From a virus, in IMG/VR virus record IMGVR_UViG_3300022725_000082, positions 1 to 64,000 of that record: a DNA stretch of 64,000 nucleotides; one strand, written 5' to 3'. A program made the translations under genes and the position numbers. Under the pieces are notes generated by a model that saw only the letters and a list, made by a program, of their open reading frames with translations, searched no databases and was not told the origin of the DNA. Shown here piece by piece: positions 1 to 9,847 of the stretch. Position 1 is the first letter of the stretch. Each line of letters starts with the position of its first letter.

Positions 1-3000
1 TTATTTTCTACTTCTAATATATAATCAGCTATTAGCCTTTCTAAGTCTATAAAATTCCATGATGCGTTCTCAACAACATATAAATCAACCGCGTTTTCTA
101 TTGAATTCCCTCTTATTAAAAAATCCCCCTCAGAGAAATTTAAAATATTAGGAAAGGGATCATTGACTGACGTGATTTTTTGTTTATTCTTTGTCAGTTT
201 TTGGAAAGTTCTTATTTTTTCAGAAAGATTAAGTTTTACTATGGCTCTATGCCCATCATGGTGTAATATAGACCATGAATCTCTAATCTTGTATAATTGT
301 GGCTCATAGAAGTTAGTTAGACGTATTACACTAGATGTAGCAATAATATTTGCTATGCCACTTTCATCGAAATAAGATGTTGAATCACCAAAAATCCTAT
401 CTAATCTAAAATCATTTTTGATGTATTCTATTATAGTAGATGGTGTGATATTTTTTTCTAGGATTTCTGGTAATATATCTAATACCCTGTTTTCTATTGC
501 AAATAATATATTTTGATATTGAGAACCTGCAAAATCTATAACATCGTTTACACTCACATTTCCTGAAGTTAATGCCGAAATTAATAAATCCCAATTTCCA
601 TTATGTTCTTTTATGGTCCCACCGATTCCCTCATTTATGTATGCTAACGCATGAAATATATTTTGAGAATTTCCGATAAGCATCGGATCACTTTGCACCA
701 ATTCTATTGTTCTAAAATGTCGGAAAACATCTATTAAACTAATTTCTTTTTCCAGCTTATGTTCTATATTGTAAAACCACGGATTAGGGATGTCCCAATC
801 GGGTCCTACCTTCTGTGGAACATATTGTTCATTTTTTCTGCCACGCCTCCAAATAGATTTTATTACACCATCTGTCAAATCTTTATAGCAAAGAAGGGTG
901 CCATCTTCTTCTATTAATCCATGCTCAAATATAAAATCACTAGAATTTCTTTTTGTGGCTAATCTCCTAAAAACATAATTGTTTATAATAGCGTCATTTG
1001 ATTCCTTAAACCAAAATATAGAATTGGATTTCTTTAGTGGATTTCCAAATATATCATACAATTTAAATTGTGGATATTGATTAATCTGCGTTTTGTTTTG
1101 TTCTACTCTACGATCATCTGAAATATTATAAGCATCTATTCCATAATCGGTTAGAACATTTACATCTTTTTTACCTATATCCTCTTTAAAATATTCTCCT
1201 AATTCGATCCTAATTCTATCATCAGGCCCAGTTATTATATTTTCATCCAATTCTATATGGGTAGTATATTTACTATTAATACTTCCTTCATTAAAACGAT
1301 CAAATATTCTTTCACCATTGATGTATACTCGTAAGTCTCCTTCTTGAAAATCTTCAAATAAACATATATTATGTAAACTCGGGTCAAATTCTAATCGCAG
1401 TCCTGCATATTCATTTATTGGATTAAACTCTTGGAAATTTAGTCCAATTATGCTTTCATATTCTTCTCCATTAGTATTTGTTGCAGTATACGAATTTATT
1501 ACTTCAAATAGCATAGGGTTAATTTCTTTATCTACGCTGCTCGAAGTTATTTCTTTAACGCCATTAAATATCCAATGATCATGATTGGGGTCAAACACAT
1601 CTCCTTTACTAGTGCGGCTGGGATAAATCAATGCCCCGGCTGGAGAATCTGAAAGATTAAAAAAAGATCCTAATATTTCAATTTCAGTGACATATCTTTG
1701 GTTAGGTTCAGGTTGTATGAATCTAACATCTTCTACTATGTACGTCGCATTATTATTATCAAATCCGGCAAATACTATCTTATCTCCGGAAGTAATATGT
1801 GATTCCATGTTACCATATTTTTCTGGTAATCTAACTGTACTTGGCCCTGTATAGTCTAATTTATTGTCATTGTCTAATTCTATATTAGCTATTTCAAAAA
1901 GGGTTGGACCTTCTTCAGTTGCTATATGAGTTTCGGATACAGAAGGTGAATATTTCCAATTATATGAAAAACTAGAAAACGCTGATAACTCAAGATATGA
2001 TTCATATTCAATAATTGGCATTGCTGCTTGACGACTCAGTGATAAAGTACTTAGCTGATTTTTATGTGCCCAGTGATTATTTCGCGTCCAATCATTTTCT
2101 TCTAAATCGTTTATATTATCACTAAAATTTAATAATATAGAAAAATTTAAAATTTTATTTATCCACTGCCCTTCTACATATTGTTTTAATATATCATTAG
2201 AGTTGGTATCATGCCAAAAATCATTTTCTGCAACTGTTGTTTTTTCTTCTAAATCAATTTCCCTAAAAATTGTAAATTCTTGATTATGTGCTGTAAAAAA
2301 ATCCATGTTCCCATTAATGGTTATGCTGTTACTAGTATAAGAGTTTATTGTATAGGTACCTTTATTAGGCCCAGTTTCTATACTTATTTTATAAGATAAA
2401 TTTGGGTCTAATACTGTAGTCAAATCTATATTATTTTGAATTATTGTGGATGCCCCTAAAACAGTATCTCCAGAAGTTGATAGTATTTTATTTTTCTTTA
2501 TCCATATAGCTTTACCTATATCAAACACATCACTTTCTTGCACGGTAATTGCACGATTAGAATTTTTTAGATGTAAATATTTTTCTAATTCAAACGTAAT
2601 TATAGGATGTAATGAAATTTTTAAATAATTTTGTCCAATTAAATCATCTGAAAATACTAATGTTGTTATATTTGTTGTCGTATCGAAAAATACTTCTTTT
2701 ACAATAGCAAGCTCTTGTATACTATTTTCAGTTGAATATAATGCAATAATCTGCCCTTCATTTATTTCTTGTAGATCTGAGCCTATTACAGAAACACTAT
2801 TATTAGAAATTGTGTGTATTGAAAAATCTAATTTAACATATTCAAAAAATCCAGAAAACTCTGGAACTATATTGTCATCTACTCTAGTAAGAGTTGTATC
2901 ACTTTTTCTCACTAAGGTTCTTGTATTTTTATTAGTATCAAATACTATAAACAATCCGTCATCTTCATTGGCAATAATAGTATAAATGGAATTTGCGGAT

Positions 3001-3527
3001 TTCGTATTTTGAACAACATTGAAAATTGAATTCTTCAATTGTTCAAAACGACCTTTTGAGTTATTTTTTTCGCTTTTGATGGTTATATATTCTGGAGAAG
3101 AATTTTGATCTGTCCAATAATAATCTTGAAAGTTTATTATTTTATCAATATCAATAGGTGGATAAAAATTGAATTGAAGTGTTTTCCCCCATTCTTCAAA
3201 AGTGTCTATATTAATACCTTCATTTTCTAGGGTCCTCATGAATTGTTCAAATGTTAAAAATTCAGAGTTATTTCCGGTTTTCTTTTTTATAACTGGTTGT
3301 AATTGATTTTTCTTAAGAAATTCTCTATTTTCGGGTATTTTGTTTAATATTGCATTCTGCTTTTCGCGACCTACATAACCGGTTACCTTCTCAAAATTTC
3401 TCTTAGTGAAAAATCTATTGAATATATTATCTGATATACCTTCTAATACATCAGTTCTAATATGTTCTGGTATAAGAGACGTAGCATCTACTACTTCTCC
3501 GGTTTTGTAATCATTATTTCTTGGCAT
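1..3527 (-). CDS. Large baseplate/tail protein in the gene 7 position (C terminus outside window)
   Basis: A single frame stays open on the minus strand from an ATG at 3527 to the window edge, giving about 1,175 residues without a stop. The protein is rich in Asn, Ile, Asp, Trp and Phe and has no signal peptide or obvious membrane segment. It directly follows gene 6, where T4 keeps the baseplate wedge gene 7 and where many marine T4-like phages keep a very large virion protein. A late-type promoter box overlaps the end of gene 6 just upstream. I recognise no enzymatic motif. The structural role is inferred from position and size; homology to gp7 itself is not shown. Confidence 0.65.
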   Translation of the reverse strand, partial: MPRNNDYKTGEVVDATSLIPEHIRTDVLEGISDNIFNRFFTKRNFEKVTGYVGREKQNAILNKIPENREFLKKNQLQPVIKKKTGNNSEFLTFEQFMRTLENEGINIDTFEEWGKTLQFNFYPPIDIDKIINFQDYYWTDQNSSPEYITIKSEKNNSKGRFEQLKNSIFNVVQNTKSANSIYTIIANEDDGLFIVFDTNKNTRTLVRKSDTTLTRVDDNIVPEFSGFFEYVKLDFSIHTISNNSVSVIGSDLQEINEGQIIALYSTENSIQELAIVKEVFFDTTTNITTLVFSDDLIGQNYLKISLHPIITFELEKYLHLKNSNRAITVQESDVFDIGKAIWIKKNKILSTSGDTVLGASTIIQNNIDLTTVLDPNLSYKISIETGPNKGTYTINSYTSNSITINGNMDFFTAHNQEFTIFREIDLEEKTTVAENDFWHDTNSNDILKQYVEGQWINKILNFSILLNFSDNINDLEENDWTRNNHWAHKNQLSTLSLSRQAAMPIIEYESYLELSAFSSFSYNWKYSPSVSETHIATEEGPTLFEIANIELDNDNKLDYTGPSTVRLPEKYGNMESHITSGDKIVFAGFDNNNATYIVEDVRFIQPEPNQRYVTEIEILGSFFNLSDSPAGALIYPSRTSKGDVFDPNHDHWIFNGVKEITSSSVDKEINPMLFEVINSYTATNTNGEEYESIIGLNFQEFNPINEYAGLRLEFDPSLHNICLFEDFQEGDLRVYINGERIFDRFNEGSINSKYTTHIELDENIITGPDDRIRIELGEYFKEDIGKKDVNVLTDYGIDAYNISDDRRVEQNKTQINQYPQFKLYDIFGNPLKKSNSIFWFKESNDAIINNYVFRRLATKRNSSDFIFEHGLIEEDGTLLCYKDLTDGVIKSIWRRGRKNEQYVPQKVGPDWDIPNPWFYNIEHKLEKEISLIDVFRHFRTIELVQSDPMLIGNSQNIFHALAYINEGIGGTIKEHNGNWDLLISALTSGNVSVNDVIDFAGSQYQNILFAIENRVLDILPEILEKNITPSTIIEYIKNDFRLDRIFGDSTSYFDESGIANIIATSSVIRLTNFYEPQLYKIRDSWSILHHDGHRAIVKLNLSEKIRTFQKLTKNKQKITSVNDPFPNILNFSEGDFLIRGNSIENAVDLYVVENASWNFIDLERLIADYILEVEN

Positions 3528-3563
3528 TATTTCTTGACGTTACTTTTAATTGTATTGTAGATT

Positions 3564-3571
3564 TATTTATC
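3564..3571 (-). promoter_or_regulatory. T4-late-type promoter box GATAAATA
   Basis: Minus-strand GATAAATA, one base from the T4 late consensus TATAAATA. It lies about 37 bases before the start of the large downstream protein and overlaps the stop of gene 6. Confidence 0.5.
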
Positions 3572-6500
3572 ACAGCCGTTGTTTTATGGTTTTAGAGTCT
3601 AATTTTTGCACTAACTCTACATCATCTACACTTATACTAGGTTGCAAAATTTCACTTTCTTTAGCGACTATCTCAAATAAATCCCCGAAATTATTATCCG
3701 GAGATTTTGGTACTAGTACGACTGATTCTATTTCAGACGATAATTCATTGTGTATAGCTGACGCCAATTCTGTAAAATAGAATGGCTGCCCAAAATTCCA
3801 AGCATTTATGTTGAAAAACCTATTGACAACAGTAACTATATCGTTTTTTATTCTATTGTTACTTGATACACTATTAGGTGATTTTACTACTTTTATTATG
3901 GCTTGTAGTTCTCGGTTGGCTTTGGAGCCTATTATGGCTTTTATTTTTCCGGGATGTAATATAAGACTATCAGATATCATTTTATTTTCTATAAGATCCC
4001 CAAAAGAAGATTTCAGTTCAAATGAGGATGGTGGTATTGGTTCATTTTCTATTCTTCCATTGAGCCATTCTCTTACATTGCTATAGTAGCCGCGAGTTAT
4101 AATGAATGAATCTATTATATTGGTTGCGGTTGGATCTATTAAATGATATCTAGGAGTCCTATGTAGCCATAAGAAATTTAAACCTTCTACACCCCTTTCT
4201 CGTTTCCACAAACGATCCTCTGATGGTTTGCTCTGTTCTTCTTGCCATTCTTCCACTATACCTTCCCTAAATGGTACAAACTGCCATGGAGAATTGATAT
4301 TCTCTCTAGAAAAATATACGTATGATGTTTCTGTCAATATATAATCTAATGATACTGAATCAGGTATACCATTTTCATCTTCATCTGTGGGGAGAATACT
4401 CAAACTACTAAAGTCACATACTCCAGTATTTACACCTTTGTCAAATCTCTTTCCTTGGATTACAAAAAATCTTTTATTCTCTGAAAGGGTATTTCCATCT
4501 GACCCGACATTGGCTTTTAATATAACAATATTATCCTTATTGGAATTCAATGTATCATATGTTATTACTCTTTTCTCACCATTGGTAGAAGTAAATATTA
4601 TTTCTTCACTATGCGCGGTTAAATCTTTTGTTCTAAACGTTACTAACCAACTGTTGTCTGATTGTGATTCTATTGAAATACTCCAATCAGTTGGTTCAGT
4701 TGCTATTTGAAAGCTCCATCTATTATCAGATTGATCATTTTGGATATTCAATCTCATATATATGGTATTTGGTGCTGATATTATTATATTATTTAATGCT
4801 GCTGATAATTCCACTAACTCTTCTTCAGAAAAATTGAATTTGATAAATTCGGGAGAAACTCCATTTAATATCATAGAATTATAAAAGTCTTGTCTTCTGA
4901 ATATGGGTTCTATATGGTTAGATATGATGGAGTTAATTAATGGAATATTTAGTCCTCCATCTTCGGCAGGTAATTCATCAGACGTTATATTAAATGTTTT
5001 TTCTTGTGTATCAAAGAATAATACTAAATCGTCACCAAAAAGTTTTACATTTTCATAATATTCTTTGGGATCATGCCAGCCTATGAATTTTGAATCTCCC
5101 GCAAATGTTCTATTAATGGCTCTTAATTTCAGAATGCTATTATTCTGAAGCATAAATTCATTATAGTCTCTCCCGTTTACCATACGATCTTGTGTATAGT
5201 ATACTGAGGGGGCAACTTCCCTAATTCTTTCTATTGACTCTGTTGGGGCAGAATTTTGTATGGGTGAAAATAAACTAAATGTAAATGTAAAGGATTCCAA
5301 TCTACCTTCATCGCCAGTATAGCCAAACCCACCTGATTTATTCTGGATAGCATTTCTAGGAATTGCTAGTGATGAGTTTTCACTATCAAACTCGGTCACT
5401 CGATACCATACATCAAATTTACCCGACGGAATGTTTGCAAAATTTCCATCGCCGAATAGAAGTTTTACGCCATCATTTGCGAGTGTTTCAATTTCATACT
5501 TATTTCTATTCGGTGAGGTATTAAATAAAATATTTTGGGAATTAGCAACATCAACTTGTTGCCATTCTCCTTGTCTGGGTTCATTATATCGCTCTCCCCC
5601 TGATATTATTTCATTAGTCTCGCTGTCTATATTGTTAACCCAAACGTCAGTTTCATTTATTGATGTAGCATCTATAATTTTTTCTTGGTTAGGTAATATC
5701 CCATCAAATTCAAATGTTTGTCGCTGTAAGTTTCCTTGTTTGGTTAAAAAGAAAAATCCAGTGTTGTTCGATGAATCGCCTAGCCCATCGCTAGCGTATA
5801 AAATGTTCATTTTCTGGTTTCGTTCTGGGCGCTTTTCTTTAGGACCAAATTCCGACAATTCTGCACTTACTAGTTCCATATTATGTGTTACGTTAGAAAC
5901 TGTTATATTATAACCAATGGTTTCATTTCTCAATGGATTATTTGTAAGGGTATATAATTCGAATAAAACATCTTGGACTTGAACTCTGTCAGACGGAAGA
6001 ACTGTTCCAAATTTTTGTTCCATAACCTTTTCCATGACCGATATGAATTGTTCTTTCCAATTTGGATTATTTGGATCATTCCATAGTATAGTGGTATTGG
6101 TTAAATTATTACCATTACTGTCGAAAACGTTTTCTGTAGTACTTATAGACGTTATCTTTACTAGACCTCTTGCAGGTATTAATCTTGATGGGTTATAAGA
6201 TATATACTTGGCTAATCTTAATACGGATTCTTTTCGTTCTGCCGTTGATAAAAAATTTTCGTGTGTATTAAGGTCTATTCGATATGCTAATAATTCTCCA
6301 AGATAAGCAAACAATTCTATTATTGCTATCATATCAGAGGTTTCAATGTAGTCGTTAAAGTCTTCTGGATAATATAATTTCAGATAATCAACCATAGATT
6401 GTTTTATGGTTTCATAATCCCAAGCCTTAAAGTTTATTTCTTGAAAGGCATCGTATGCTCTTTCCCAGTTTTCTGCAATGTTTGGTTGTCTCTTATCCAT
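3570..6500 (-). CDS. gp6: Baseplate wedge protein gp6
   Basis: A 976-residue protein, larger than T4 gp6 (660 residues) but in the size range of marine T4-like versions. The N-terminal part (about residues 30-100) has the gp6-type pattern: a YPEDFNDY segment, then a predicted helix around ELFAYLGELLAYRIDLN and a NFLSTAERKESVLRLAKYI segment. gp6 forms the backbone of the six baseplate wedges and binds gp25 and gp53. The gene starts five bases after the stop of gene 25, so the two are co-transcribed. The long C-terminal part is beta-rich and not characterised here. Confidence 0.88.
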   Translation of the reverse strand: MDKRQPNIAENWERAYDAFQEINFKAWDYETIKQSMVDYLKLYYPEDFNDYIETSDMIAIIELFAYLGELLAYRIDLNTHENFLSTAERKESVLRLAKYISYNPSRLIPARGLVKITSISTTENVFDSNGNNLTNTTILWNDPNNPNWKEQFISVMEKVMEQKFGTVLPSDRVQVQDVLFELYTLTNNPLRNETIGYNITVSNVTHNMELVSAELSEFGPKEKRPERNQKMNILYASDGLGDSSNNTGFFFLTKQGNLQRQTFEFDGILPNQEKIIDATSINETDVWVNNIDSETNEIISGGERYNEPRQGEWQQVDVANSQNILFNTSPNRNKYEIETLANDGVKLLFGDGNFANIPSGKFDVWYRVTEFDSENSSLAIPRNAIQNKSGGFGYTGDEGRLESFTFTFSLFSPIQNSAPTESIERIREVAPSVYYTQDRMVNGRDYNEFMLQNNSILKLRAINRTFAGDSKFIGWHDPKEYYENVKLFGDDLVLFFDTQEKTFNITSDELPAEDGGLNIPLINSIISNHIEPIFRRQDFYNSMILNGVSPEFIKFNFSEEELVELSAALNNIIISAPNTIYMRLNIQNDQSDNRWSFQIATEPTDWSISIESQSDNSWLVTFRTKDLTAHSEEIIFTSTNGEKRVITYDTLNSNKDNIVILKANVGSDGNTLSENKRFFVIQGKRFDKGVNTGVCDFSSLSILPTDEDENGIPDSVSLDYILTETSYVYFSRENINSPWQFVPFREGIVEEWQEEQSKPSEDRLWKRERGVEGLNFLWLHRTPRYHLIDPTATNIIDSFIITRGYYSNVREWLNGRIENEPIPPSSFELKSSFGDLIENKMISDSLILHPGKIKAIIGSKANRELQAIIKVVKSPNSVSSNNRIKNDIVTVVNRFFNINAWNFGQPFYFTELASAIHNELSSEIESVVLVPKSPDNNFGDLFEIVAKESEILQPSISVDDVELVQKLDSKTIKQRL

Positions 6501-6504
6501 TTAG

Positions 6505-6879
6505 TTATCCAAAAAAGTTCAATTTTATATCTAGTGTATCATTAAAATTAAGTTCTAAGTATAAAAACTCTATTCGTATATTTACAGTTTTAGCATCAGC
6601 CTCTGGTTCTATTGAAAAATTTATAGGTTGTATTCTAGGATCAAAATTCAAAATTTCTATGACATCTTCTTCTATAATAGATAGTGTTGTATCATCTAAG
6701 GGTTCAAATAAAAGATCTGGTATTCTAGAACCAAACCGAGGCATCATTACTCTTTCCCCGCGTTTAGTAAAAATATAATTTAATAAATCTTGTTTTACCA
6801 AATCGGAATCTTTAAGCATAATACTTTTATTTTTTTGATACTGATTAAAGGAAATTCCTTTATAAAAAACTTGGTCCAT
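6505..6879 (-). CDS. gp25: Baseplate wedge protein gp25 (GPW/gp25 family)
   Basis: A 124-residue protein, close to T4 gp25 (132). The family hallmarks are visible: an N-terminal DLVKQDLLNYIFTKRGER stretch, then MMPRFGSRIPDLLFEP, then an acidic segment and a beta-strand ending. gp25 is the sheath-initiator-like wedge component also found in contractile injection systems. It has its own late-type promoter box 25 bases upstream and is followed after five bases by gene 6. Confidence 0.92.
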   Translation of the reverse strand: MDQVFYKGISFNQYQKNKSIMLKDSDLVKQDLLNYIFTKRGERVMMPRFGSRIPDLLFEPLDDTTLSIIEEDVIEILNFDPRIQPINFSIEPEADAKTVNIRIEFLYLELNFNDTLDIKLNFFG

Positions 6880-6903
6880 TGTTATACTTATTTAAGTTAA
6901 TTA

Positions 6904-6911
6904 TATTTATC
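6904..6911 (-). promoter_or_regulatory. T4-late-type promoter box GATAAATA before gene 25
   Basis: Minus-strand GATAAATA about 25 bases before the gp25 ATG, the usual spacing for late boxes in this window. Confidence 0.6.
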
Positions 6912-6951
6912 AAAAAGCAAAGAGCCCCGTCCTTCAGAGCGGGGTTGACAA
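6912..6951 (-). terminator. Terminator hairpin that resembles an IS200/IS605 right end
   Basis: On the minus strand a CCCCG/CGGGG hairpin (6925-6944) is followed by a T-rich CTCTTTGCTTTTTGAT tail, directly after the 116-residue gene, so it can stop transcription there. The TTGTCAAC...TGAAGGA...CTTTGCTTTTTGATA arrangement matches the one at 16560-16607 and resembles the right end of IS200/IS605 elements. Confidence 0.55.
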
Positions 6952-6956
6952 GAGAA

Positions 6957-7307
6957 TCATCTTCTCCAGAATGGACCTCTATCATTAACATCATCTCCTT
7001 CAATTCTACCAATGGGTTCTGTATTCCTTTTTTCGCCATCATTGGTATATTGATCTATCCAGTCTACATTGTTTTTATATCCATCATTTTCTTCATTTTG
7101 TTTATCATCCTCTACGTCACCTTGATCTATTTTCATAACTCTAGGCCACGGTTCATGCATAGGTACCCTGTTAGTCCATGGTGAAATTTCTGTTAAAGAT
7201 ACTTTTGATTCCATGGCTATAGGAGGCTGTGCAGATTCAAATAAAGGTGCGAAATTTTCAAATTCTCGTACCACTTCTTCATTTATAGTCCATTCATTAG
7301 TATTCAT
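6957..7307 (-). CDS. Small baseplate-block protein downstream of gene 5
   Basis: A 116-residue acidic protein whose ATG overlaps the gene 5 stop by four bases, so the two are translationally coupled. The central segment SPWTNRVPMHEPWPRV resembles, from memory, tail-end sequences of marine T4-like gp5 proteins, where NRVP and HEPW motifs recur. That suggests a spike-associated protein or a detached C-terminal part of the gp5 spike. No PAAR motif is evident. Function is inferred only from coupling and position. Confidence 0.6.
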   Translation of the reverse strand: MNTNEWTINEEVVREFENFAPLFESAQPPIAMESKVSLTEISPWTNRVPMHEPWPRVMKIDQGDVEDDKQNEENDGYKNNVDWIDQYTNDGEKRNTEPIGRIEGDDVNDRGPFWRR

Positions 7308-9844
7308 ACGATTTGATTCAATCCATTTAAAAATTCTTGGTAAATTACAGCAGTAGCTGTTAATTCACTATAATCGAAGTTGTTTACCTGACCTTGGTCA
7401 TCTTGTACTAGTTTATTTAAACTATTAATTGTTCTAGAATGATCTGCAAGTTCATTTTGTAGCTCTACTAATGGTTCTAAATCTTCAAAACCTATATTAG
7501 CATTATGTGAATCTACTAAACCATTATATTCTTTTATCTCATCCCGAAAACTATTTATATTTAGAGTATATCTCTCTATTTCGGCTCCATTATCTGTTAC
7601 TGTTGCACTCGCTAAATTAGACAATGCAAAGTTGATTTCTTCAATTATGTCTTTAATTTGATCAACTGCAGATTCAAATGCATTTTCGCCTGTAGCAACC
7701 CCGGAGGTTAAATTGTTTAATGATCTATCTAGTTTATCTTTATGCCGCTCTGCCCAATCTTTGAAATTATTAAGTGTCCAACCACCTAGATCTGCATTTA
7801 TAGTACCAAATAAATTTGTTGGTATGGGATTGAAACTGTCTATGTTTAATGGGTCTGCAACATTAATACAAAAATCAAAATTAAATTCAGGTAGATTAAT
7901 TGCAGAAAGTTGTAAGCTAGGTGGTTGTGGAAACTGTGGAAGCGATGGTATAACAAAACCATCTGGTAAAGGGTTAAGCCATTTATCTACCATAGTTTGT
8001 AGACTCTGTTGAGTAGTAAACATGAAATCATTCACATTAGTTTCTATTTGTTCTAAGCTCTTGTTAATGTCGGAAATACGGGTGTCTAATTTTCCTGTTG
8101 TGTCGCTTATTCCATTTTGTACTTTCATTAACATTTCATTAACAGCATCCATTTTTATTTCACTCTCATCAAAAGACACATTCACACCACCATCTATTCT
8201 TAAGCATTGGCTGGAGAGCAGTTCTCCATCAATGCCCGGTTCTCCATCTATTACTTCGAACCCTGTATACACTTGTTGTGCTATTTCTTTGCTACTCTGC
8301 ATTACCGCTTGTCCAACGGTAAATATGTTTATGGCGGGGTTCCTCATTGTTATCTGATTCTGTCCCGCATTAGATTTTAGTTTCATATTCTTCTCTAGAG
8401 CTTCTAATGTCATATCACCTTCAAATGACTTTAATGACATTTCTAATTGTGAACCTATATCAACTTTTCCTGTATATGAATATATTTCAGTATCATTTAC
8501 AGCTTGTATTATATTATCATCACCTGAAAATATAGATGTATCACCTGAAGCATTATGATAATAATCCCCCTCTATAGCTATATTATAATTGCCGTCATTT
8601 ATAACAAAATCTATTCCGGATTCTACTTGAGTTTTAAGTCTATCTCCAACACTTATAAAAGAACTCTTCCCTATTTCTATGAAGTTATCTTCTTGCACTA
8701 ACCCCCTTAAATTCTTTTCCACCATTAAATGTGTGTCGCCCGTTGAATGTAAACGTATTTCACCATCTTTGGGCTTTTCATCTTCGAGTTTTTCTTGTCC
8801 CTCTGTATCACCAGAGTACATGTATATTCCCTTTTTAGCCTTTACTCGAAAGGATTCATCTGTAGAAAAGTTTATGTCTTTTTCAGCATGTGCAGAAATG
8901 CGCCTTTTAGAATATATGTCTATATTTCCATTACTATCAAATTCTATGAAATTATTTCCTTCATTAGTTGAAAGATATATTCTTTCATTAGTATCATCAA
9001 ATATTAATTGGTGTCCCGTTGACGACCGTATTCGTATTCTATTATTGTATGCTCTATCATCCATGGATAGAGCATGAAATCCCGGCGTAGACAATCCGTA
9101 CACTTTTGATGCCATAAAGGCCCCGAGCGCTTTATTAGATGACCAATCATAACCATGCGAACCTAATATATCTCTAACCCATTCATCACGTTCTTCAGGT
9201 GCGATGTTTGGATATTGTTCATCTATATAATCCTCTAAACCTTCTGCTGGTATAGATATATCTTTTGGAATGGCACATGCTTGATATTCTGCTTGTCTCG
9301 TCTTCCACTCTCTAGATTCTTTATCATTCTCAAAGGCGGTGCTAGCGTTTGTATAATACGGTTCTATAGGATCACATGTTGAAGATAATGGACCATCTGG
9401 CTCTCCGGCCGGACTTTCCCATTTATATCGCCCATGCATTAATGTATGTGTTTCTTGGTGACTAGGTATACAACCCAGCCATACTCTACGTCTTTCATCA
9501 CCATCTATTTTAGCTACAAGGACTACTGCTCCTTGTTCTGGTATTCCCCAAAATCCGTATGACACTGCCCCCTTTGTATTTTCTAGACCTTTACCTGCAC
9601 CTCTAGTGAAACTAGAGTTTGATACTGTACCGGCTAGCGGGGATGCACATACGGCCCACGGAAGATGATGTAATTTTTTAGGACTATCATTAAGATTAGG
9701 ACAATATATTCGCAACCTTCCATTTTGTAATGGATCATCCGTATCTACAACCACACCTAGAGTTATAGAATCATGTGCAAGAGTGCCTCTACCTGCATCT
9801 AATTGTTTATTTACAATGTCTATTAATGTTTTAGAATCTAACAT
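7304..9844 (-). CDS. gp5: Baseplate hub/tail spike protein gp5
   Basis: An 846-residue protein. Residues about 25-145 form the gp5/VgrG OB-fold domain, recognisable from LGVVVDTDDPLQNGRLRIYC, LPWAVCASPLAGT and the GFWGIPEQGAVVLVAKIDG strand. Residues about 270-500 consist of short beta repeats (RIRSSTGHQLIFDD, IYLSTNEGNNFIEFDSNG), the expected triple beta-helix spike. The T4 lysozyme domain between these parts is absent: only a linker of about 120 residues is found. The C-terminal 350 residues contain predicted coiled coil and proline-rich segments. The protein pierces the outer envelope at the tip of the tail tube. Confidence 0.87.
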   Translation of the reverse strand: MLDSKTLIDIVNKQLDAGRGTLAHDSITLGVVVDTDDPLQNGRLRIYCPNLNDSPKKLHHLPWAVCASPLAGTVSNSSFTRGAGKGLENTKGAVSYGFWGIPEQGAVVLVAKIDGDERRRVWLGCIPSHQETHTLMHGRYKWESPAGEPDGPLSSTCDPIEPYYTNASTAFENDKESREWKTRQAEYQACAIPKDISIPAEGLEDYIDEQYPNIAPEERDEWVRDILGSHGYDWSSNKALGAFMASKVYGLSTPGFHALSMDDRAYNNRIRIRSSTGHQLIFDDTNERIYLSTNEGNNFIEFDSNGNIDIYSKRRISAHAEKDINFSTDESFRVKAKKGIYMYSGDTEGQEKLEDEKPKDGEIRLHSTGDTHLMVEKNLRGLVQEDNFIEIGKSSFISVGDRLKTQVESGIDFVINDGNYNIAIEGDYYHNASGDTSIFSGDDNIIQAVNDTEIYSYTGKVDIGSQLEMSLKSFEGDMTLEALEKNMKLKSNAGQNQITMRNPAINIFTVGQAVMQSSKEIAQQVYTGFEVIDGEPGIDGELLSSQCLRIDGGVNVSFDESEIKMDAVNEMLMKVQNGISDTTGKLDTRISDINKSLEQIETNVNDFMFTTQQSLQTMVDKWLNPLPDGFVIPSLPQFPQPPSLQLSAINLPEFNFDFCINVADPLNIDSFNPIPTNLFGTINADLGGWTLNNFKDWAERHKDKLDRSLNNLTSGVATGENAFESAVDQIKDIIEEINFALSNLASATVTDNGAEIERYTLNINSFRDEIKEYNGLVDSHNANIGFEDLEPLVELQNELADHSRTINSLNKLVQDDQGQVNNFDYSELTATAVIYQEFLNGLNQIV

Positions 9845-9847
9845 ACG

